From: Thiotrichales bacterium
GTDB taxonomy: Bacteria; Pseudomonadota; Gammaproteobacteria; Francisellales; CACEW01
NCBI GenBank assembly: GCA_947478175.1
Contig: CANJUQ010000014.1
Coordinates: 1-49,987, forward strand
Length of the DNA: 49,987 nt
Direction: 5' to 3'
In this document: piece by piece, positions 45,312 to 49,987 of the stretch
Layout of the letters: every line of letters starts with the position of its first letter
Numbering within the stretch: the first letter of the stretch is position 1
Notes under the pieces: generated by a model
The model's input: the letters and a program-made list of their open reading frames with translations, nothing else
Databases searched by the model: none
Told to the model about the DNA's origin: nothing
Made by a program: the position numbers and the translations under genes

Positions 45312-48017
45312 ATGGTCGCATTCTTACAGAAAGTCTTTGGCAGTCGAAATGAAAGATTGGTTCGTAAATTTTCCAAGACAGTTGATCAAATTAATCAATT
45401 TGAAAAAAACTTGATCAACATGACGACAGAAAAGCTTCAAGATAAAACCCTAGAATTTAAAAAGCGACTCCAGAAAGGTGAGACACTCAATCAGCTCTTA
45501 CCCGAAGCCTTTGCACTCGTTCGTGAAGCCGCCAAAAGAACCCTGGGAATGCGTCATTTTGATGTCCAGTTGATTGGCGGCATGGTTTTACATGAAGGCA
45601 AAATTGCTGAAATGAAAACCGGGGAAGGTAAAACCCTGATGTCTTCTTTACCGGCTTATTTAAACGCGCTCTCTGGCAAAGGCGTTCATGTGATTACTGT
45701 CAATGATTATTTGGCCAAGCGTGATGCGACTCAAATGTCCAAAGTCTTTGAAATCTTAGGTCTAACCACTGGGGTGATTTTAAGCAATCTAACCCCTGAA
45801 GAACGTCGCCAGGCTTATAACTGTGATATTACCTATGGGACCAATAACGAATTTGGTTTTGATTATCTTCGTGACAACATGGCTTTATCAAAAGAACAGC
45901 AAGTTCAGAAAAAATTACATTACGCCGTGATCGACGAAGTTGATTCTATTTTGATCGACGAAGCTCGAACTCCCCTGATTATTTCTGGCCAAGCTGAAGA
46001 CAGCTCTGAGACTTACATAAAACTCACAGCCCTCTGCAAAGTTTTAACTAAACGCGAAGAAGAAAATGGCCCAGGCGATTTTTATTTAGACGAAAAATCT
46101 AAACAGGCCTTCTTAACAGAATCCGGGCATCACCACATGGAGTCTCTTTTAGCTGAAGCGGGTTTAATAGAACCTGGCAAAAGTCTTTATGCGCCTGAGA
46201 ATGTCTCAAAGATGCATTATATTTCAGCCATCATTCGAGCTAATTATTTATTCATGAAAGATGTTCACTACATGGTCAAAAACAATGAGATTTTGATCGT
46301 CGATGAACACACGGGCCGCGCCATGCCAGGTCGTCGTTGGTCAGATGGCCTGCACCAGGCCATTGAAGCCAAAGAAGGCGTGAAGATTCAAAACGAAAAT
46401 CAAACCCTGGCTTCGATTACTTTCCAGAATTTTTTCAGACAATACGACAAGCTTTCTGGCATGACCGGAACAGCGGATACAGAAGCTTACGAGTTTCATC
46501 AGATTTATGGCCTCGAAGTCGTTGTCATACCCACTCATAGAAATATGATTCGGATCGACCATCCAGATTTGGTTTATCTAACAGAAAAAGAAAAATTCCA
46601 GGCCATCGTCCAAGAAATAGAAACCTGCCGAGCAAAACAGCAACCTGTTTTAGTGGGAACGACGTCGATTGAAAATTCAGAAAAATTATCTAATCGCCTG
46701 ACGGAAAAAAATATTCCTCATAATGTCTTAAACGCTAAACAGCACGAACGTGAAGCCCACATCATCGCTCAAGCCGGCCAACCTGGCGCAGTGACTATTG
46801 CAACTAACATGGCGGGTCGTGGGACGGATATTATTTTGGGCGGTAATGATCAAATGGACATTGAAGCCCTGATTAATCCCTCTGAAGCTACTATTCAAGA
46901 AATCAAACAAGCCTGGCAAATCCGCCATGATCTAGTTATTCAAGCCGGCGGTTTATATATCTTGGGCACCGAGCGTCATGAATCTCGACGGATTGATAAT
47001 CAGCTCCGAGGTCGCTCGGGTCGTCAAGGCGATCCAGGCACTAGCCGCTTTTACTTATCTTTGGAAGATAACTTATTAAGAATCTTCGCCGGCCCTTGGG
47101 TTAAAACTCTCATGGGAAAAATCGGCATGGGCCAGGGTGAGGCCATCGAAAGTACAATGGTTTCACGTCAGATTGCCAAAGCTCAAAAGAAAGTCGAGAA
47201 CCACCATTTTGATATTCGAAAATCGTTGCTCGAATTTGATAACGTCGCAAATGATCAACGCCAAGTGATCTACGCCGAACGTCAAGCGCTCATAGAAAAC
47301 AGTGAAGTCTCTCCCATCGTCGAAGCCATGCGTGAGAAAGTCGCTGAAACTTTGGTCCACCAACACATGCCGCCCCATACCCTCGAAGAACAATGGGATG
47401 TGCCGGGTCTAGAGAAAGCTTTATTGGGTGATTTTGGGAAGCCATTGCCTATTGCCCAATGGCTAAAATCTGATCAAACCCTCTCTGAAGAAAATATTTT
47501 ATTAAAAGTCCAAGAGACGCTGCATCAGGAATATCTGGCTCGACATAAAGATCTGGATAAAAACATGGTTCAACAAATCGAACGGACCATTATTCTCCAA
47601 ACATTAGATAATTTCTGGCGTGAACATCTGGCCCAAATGGACCACTTAAGACATAGCGTAAATCTTCGAAGCTATGCCCAAAAAGATCCGAAACAAGAAT
47701 ACAAGCGCGAGTCTTTCCAGTTATTTACCAAGATGCTTGAAAGATTCCGCTATGAAGTGATCTCTATACTTTCAAAACTTGAAGTCCGACCCGCACCAAC
47801 TCCTGCACAACATTCACAGCAAGCTAGCCCCATGGGGGTCATGAACTTTAATCAAGCTTCTTTACATCATTTGGGTACACAAATAGAAGGCGTGAAATCA
47901 CCTCATCCAGGACCCATTCAGCCTCAACTAGTCTCGCAAAAACCCATTGCTCGTAATGAACCCTGTCCGTGTGGATCTGGGAAAAAATATAAAGAATGCC
48001 ATGGAAAGTTGGGGTAA
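45312..48017 (+). CDS. secA: Preprotein translocase ATPase SecA
   Basis: A 901-residue motor of the Sec export pathway. Motifs: EMKTGEGKTLM (Walker A), VITVNDYLAKRD, DEVDSILIDEARTPLIISG (Walker B), GMTGTADTEAYEF, TNMAGRGTDIILGG and GTERHESRRIDNQLRGRSGRQGDPG, given here in pieces. The C-terminus has a Pro/Gln/His-rich linker and the zinc-binding CPCGSGKKYKECHGKLG that binds SecB or ribosomes. Length normal. Its 3' end overlaps the next gene. Confidence 0.98.
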   Translation: MVAFLQKVFGSRNERLVRKFSKTVDQINQFEKNLINMTTEKLQDKTLEFKKRLQKGETLNQLLPEAFALVREAAKRTLGMRHFDVQLIGGMVLHEGKIAEMKTGEGKTLMSSLPAYLNALSGKGVHVITVNDYLAKRDATQMSKVFEILGLTTGVILSNLTPEERRQAYNCDITYGTNNEFGFDYLRDNMALSKEQQVQKKLHYAVIDEVDSILIDEARTPLIISGQAEDSSETYIKLTALCKVLTKREEENGPGDFYLDEKSKQAFLTESGHHHMESLLAEAGLIEPGKSLYAPENVSKMHYISAIIRANYLFMKDVHYMVKNNEILIVDEHTGRAMPGRRWSDGLHQAIEAKEGVKIQNENQTLASITFQNFFRQYDKLSGMTGTADTEAYEFHQIYGLEVVVIPTHRNMIRIDHPDLVYLTEKEKFQAIVQEIETCRAKQQPVLVGTTSIENSEKLSNRLTEKNIPHNVLNAKQHEREAHIIAQAGQPGAVTIATNMAGRGTDIILGGNDQMDIEALINPSEATIQEIKQAWQIRHDLVIQAGGLYILGTERHESRRIDNQLRGRSGRQGDPGTSRFYLSLEDNLLRIFAGPWVKTLMGKIGMGQGEAIESTMVSRQIAKAQKKVENHHFDIRKSLLEFDNVANDQRQVIYAERQALIENSEVSPIVEAMREKVAETLVHQHMPPHTLEEQWDVPGLEKALLGDFGKPLPIAQWLKSDQTLSEENILLKVQETLHQEYLARHKDLDKNMVQQIERTIILQTLDNFWREHLAQMDHLRHSVNLRSYAQKDPKQEYKRESFQLFTKMLERFRYEVISILSKLEVRPAPTPAQHSQQASPMGVMNFNQASLHHLGTQIEGVKSPHPGPIQPQLVSQKPIARNEPCPCGSGKKYKECHGKLG

Positions 48018-48538
48018 AAATCAAAATTAGTGCCAAATACGACGACATTGAGGATGAAAAATCCGTCCGTTTAACCAAAATGGTCATGAACTTATTTAAC
48101 CATTGGAATTTAACTTATGACGAGCAAACCCAAGTACTGGGGCTTTCTTCCGAAACACATTCGACCATTCACTGCTATCGAAAAGAAACTTCCAGCATTC
48201 GATTTGATCGGGATATCTACGACCGCGTCAGATTCTTACTAGATATTCACAAAGCGCTTCGCACTATTTTTCCTCTCAATACTGAAATGGCTTACGCCTG
48301 GCCCAAAACACCTAATCAATTTTTTAATAGGAAAACTCCGATTGAAATTATTTTTGAGGAAGGCTTTCTAGGACTCGTTCGCATTCATGCTTATTTAGCA
48401 AATGTTAAAACTGAGTCATTGCCATATCTGAATTACAAAAACAAAATTGGATTAATTAAATCTCCCGTAAGGACTCGCGCCCCATGCACGCTTATTTTGG
48501 AAAACCCGAATTCACCCAAGTTCTTCAAGCTGAATTAG
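47996..48538 (+). CDS. Orphan Xre/MbcA/ParS toxin-binding-domain protein (DUF2384)
   Basis: Up to 180 residues. The central part (about 30-130) follows the Xre-MbcA-ParS family: a helix-turn-helix-like VLGLSSETHSTIHCYRKE, then RFDRDIYDRVRFLLDIHKALR, the TEMAYAWPKTPNQFFNRKTP motif and the closing helix LVRIHAYL. Such proteins are antitoxins to RES or MbcT toxins, but no RES-domain gene lies beside it, so it may act alone as a regulator. The listed ATG overlaps secA by 22 bp; ATGs near 48080 are alternatives. The last 40 residues overlap the methyltransferase gene. Confidence 0.72.
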   Translation: MPWKVGVKIKISAKYDDIEDEKSVRLTKMVMNLFNHWNLTYDEQTQVLGLSSETHSTIHCYRKETSSIRFDRDIYDRVRFLLDIHKALRTIFPLNTEMAYAWPKTPNQFFNRKTPIEIIFEEGFLGLVRIHAYLANVKTESLPYLNYKNKIGLIKSPVRTRAPCTLILENPNSPKFFKLN

Positions 48539-49404
48539 TTAATCCCCAATGTTTTTTAGAACAGGGTTTATTTCTGACCCCAGAAAAACAAAATCCAGCG
48601 TTCTGGATCGACCAATGGTCAGATGTTCAGCGCGTGAGTTTTGACTCTATTTCACAGGCTGCTGAAATCTTAAGAAAAACTGGGAAATCTTTTGGCAATC
48701 TTTGGTTTCATCATCCGATTAATCATGTTCGTCGCGGGGCTTTGATCCAAGAAAATTTTAAAAAATTCCCAAAATTTTTACCTATTAAATTCCCTCTAGA
48801 ACCCCTTCCTGCTTTTGGTTGTTTTAGTCTGTTAGATCAACATGATTTAATTTTTTCTATCCAGCCTGAAAATCCTATCCCCACTGGCGAATATTTATTT
48901 CAAGAAGACAAAATTAATCCCCCTAATCGGGCCTATTTAAAACTCTGGGAAGCGTTTTGCACCCTTGGGAAAAAATACCCAGTTCCTGGCGAAACCTGCA
49001 TGGATCTTGGCGCTTGCCCCGGTGGGTGGACTTGGGTTTTACAGTCTTTTGGCGCCGAAGTTATTGCCGTTGATAAAGCACCGTTAGAACCCAAAATTGC
49101 CGAGCTTCCCGGCGTATCTCTCTTACAACAGAGCGCTTTTGCTTTAGATTTTAAAGCGCTGCCTAATAATATTCAGACCATCGATTGGCTAGTTTGTGAT
49201 ATCGCTTGTTATCCAGACAAATTATTAATTCAACTTAAACGCTGGATCGAATCTGGAAAAATCAAAAATATCATTAGTACGATTAAGCTTCAGGGAGAGA
49301 TTGATCTAGATTTACTTCAGGAATTTAAAAATATTCCTGGGATTTATCTAAGACAGCTTTGGCACAACAAGCATGAATTAACACTGTTTTGGTCTGCTAA
49401 TTAG
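48484..49404 (+). CDS. FtsJ-like SAM-dependent RNA methyltransferase (RlmM-related)
   Basis: A 306-residue protein. The C-terminal domain (about 145-306) has the Rossmann SAM site CMDLGACPGGWTWVLQSFGAEVIAVDKAPL, shown here as its two halves DLGACPGGWTW and VIAVDKAPL, then WLVCDIACYP, STIKLQGE and the closing HELTLFW. A K-D-K-E-type set as in RrmJ and RlmM is plausible. The N-terminal half resembles the helper domain of RlmM, which 2'-O-methylates 23S rRNA C2498. PPNRAYLKLWEAF just before the SAM site is typical of the family. Overlaps the preceding gene by 55 bp. Target RNA not proven. Confidence 0.85.
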   Translation: MHAYFGKPEFTQVLQAELVNPQCFLEQGLFLTPEKQNPAFWIDQWSDVQRVSFDSISQAAEILRKTGKSFGNLWFHHPINHVRRGALIQENFKKFPKFLPIKFPLEPLPAFGCFSLLDQHDLIFSIQPENPIPTGEYLFQEDKINPPNRAYLKLWEAFCTLGKKYPVPGETCMDLGACPGGWTWVLQSFGAEVIAVDKAPLEPKIAELPGVSLLQQSAFALDFKALPNNIQTIDWLVCDIACYPDKLLIQLKRWIESGKIKNIISTIKLQGEIDLDLLQEFKNIPGIYLRQLWHNKHELTLFWSAN

Positions 49405-49526
49405 CCCATAAAAAATTAATTAAAAAAATTTAAGATTTGATCAAAACTTTTTTGTTAAAAAACACAATCGCGATTTTTATAATTTTTTTAATTCCACGGG
49501 CTTCTAGTTCAGCTTGATACGGGATG

Positions 49527-49646
49527 TTCGACTTTTTTTGACGGACGTTGCTGCTTGGAACTAGCCGCTTGAATCGTCTCGCCCCTTGAGGGAGAGACAG
49601 GCCCAACAGGCGCTAGCCTGGTGGGACAGAGAGGGGTAAAAAGTAG
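49527..49646 (+). repeat. Left arm of a 120-bp inverted repeat
   Basis: Starts ttcgactttttttgacgg and includes a class 1 repeat (ttgaatcgtctcgcccc through gacagagagggg). It is identical, apart from one base, to the reverse complement of 49868-49987. Together the arms enclose 221 bp that encode a DUF559 fragment. Positions 49405-49526 before it are AT-rich without a gene. Confidence 0.92.
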
Positions 49647-49893
49647 CTTCCAAGACGTCTTTCTTTTGTTTGAATATCTCGTGATTCCAGAACAGAAGTA
49701 CACGGACCCCTTGGGACTCTAGATAATTTTCTCGATCTGAATCTTTTCGGATGTTTTTTTCCTCTTGATGCTGGCTTCCATCTAACTCAATCATCAGGCG
49801 TTTTTTGTAACAGGCAAAATCATCTTGAAATTCTTTTGATTTTGTTAGGTCGCAATAAATTGCGCCCCTACTTTCTACCCCTCTCTGTCCCAC
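49561..49893 (-). pseudogene. DUF559 (Vsr-like) endonuclease fragment inside the inverted repeat
   Basis: A 110-codon frame. Its middle (about 25-85) matches the C-terminal half of DUF559 endonuclease domains: DDFACYKKRLMIELDGSQH, then the D-x-x-R-x-x-x-L segment (SDRENYLESQGVRVL) and LFWNHEIF. The expected N-terminal half, with the E-x-x-LW-x-x-LR and FRRQ motifs, is missing. Its first and last 10-25 codons are repeat sequence, not domain sequence. The Asp-Gly-x-x-His catalytic core remains, so activity is conceivable, but truncation is more likely. Confidence 0.7.
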
Positions 49894-49987
49894 CAGGCTA
49901 GCGCCTGTTGGGCCTGTCTCTCCCTCAAGGGGCGAGACGATTCAAGCGGCTAGTTCCAAGCAGCAACGTCCGTCAAAAAAAGTCGAA
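49868..49987 (-). repeat. Right arm of the 120-bp inverted repeat (reaches the window edge)
   Basis: Reverse complement of 49527-49646 with a single mismatch. It ends exactly at the last base of the window, so the true arm may be longer. The core again holds a class 1 repeat with the GAGAGAC-type palindrome. Confidence 0.92.

Noticed and set aside
1..49987. CRISPR array
   Set aside because: No regularly spaced direct repeats with unique spacers were seen; the repeats present are scattered single palindromic units.

Overview
This window looks like chromosomal DNA from a host-associated gammaproteobacterium, most probably of the order Legionellales (Coxiella/Berkiella-like). That placement is an inference. 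It rests on gammaproteobacterial gene orders (dprA-smg-topA, glmU-glmS, hslV-hslU, ubiE-ubiJ, ftsA-ftsZ-lpxC-secA), a Mip-type FKBP isomerase, and a small group of effector-like genes that includes a eukaryotic-type mitochondrial carrier. Nearly all the DNA is housekeeping sequence of moderately low GC, with accessory genes in short islands.

Layout. 0.2-1.4 kb: a universal stress protein and a HAD phosphatase, both minus strand. 1.5-7.8 kb: a tight plus-strand operon, dprA-smg-topA-aroQ-accB-accC. 7.8-11.1 kb: a two-domain oxidoreductase, tRNA-Ser(CGA), a small membrane ORF and an unrecognised 167-residue protein. 11.2-13.2 kb: a DEAD-box helicase. 13.3-21.6 kb, minus strand: clpB with a sigma-32 promoter, glmS, glmU, a small membrane protein, a Dsb-like periplasmic thiol protein and the Mip-like isomerase. 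21.8-26.1 kb: tRNA-Arg(ACG), a fused murB-ddl gene, ftsQ and a convergent murC. 26.3-31.9 kb: brnQ followed by an accessory island holding a mitochondrial-carrier protein, a protein with an F-box-like start and a DYSGRTF motif, a YbaK-type deacylase and a Fe(II)/2-oxoglutarate oxygenase. 32.1-35.4 kb: murD, tgt, an IS200/IS605 right-end relic and rpsT. 35.5-41.1 kb: a charged hypothetical, vapBC, heat-shock hslVU, ubiE-ubiJ and a Phd/PIN toxin-antitoxin pair. 41.2-49.4 kb: ftsA-ftsZ-lpxC, a divergent DciA-like gene, secA, an orphan Xre/MbcA/ParS-type protein and an FtsJ-like methyltransferase. 49.5 kb to the end: two 120-bp inverted repeats enclosing a DUF559 endonuclease fragment.

The division and cell-wall genes, usually one dcw cluster, are split here: murB-ddl-ftsQ (plus), murC (minus), murD (minus) and ftsA-ftsZ-lpxC (plus) are separated by transport, effector-like, protease and toxin-antitoxin genes. 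glmS and glmU supply UDP-GlcNAc to both the Mur pathway and LpxC. clpB and hslVU both carry close to consensus heat-shock promoters.

The most unusual features are (1) the mitochondrial carrier family gene, (2) the MurB-Ddl fusion, whose C-terminal tail and the ftsQ ribosome binding site both come from an inserted dispersed repeat that itself contains a second repeat, and (3) the inverted-repeat/DUF559 element at the right edge, whose arms belong to the same dispersed repeat family. No database search was possible, so family names rest on motifs and remembered family features.
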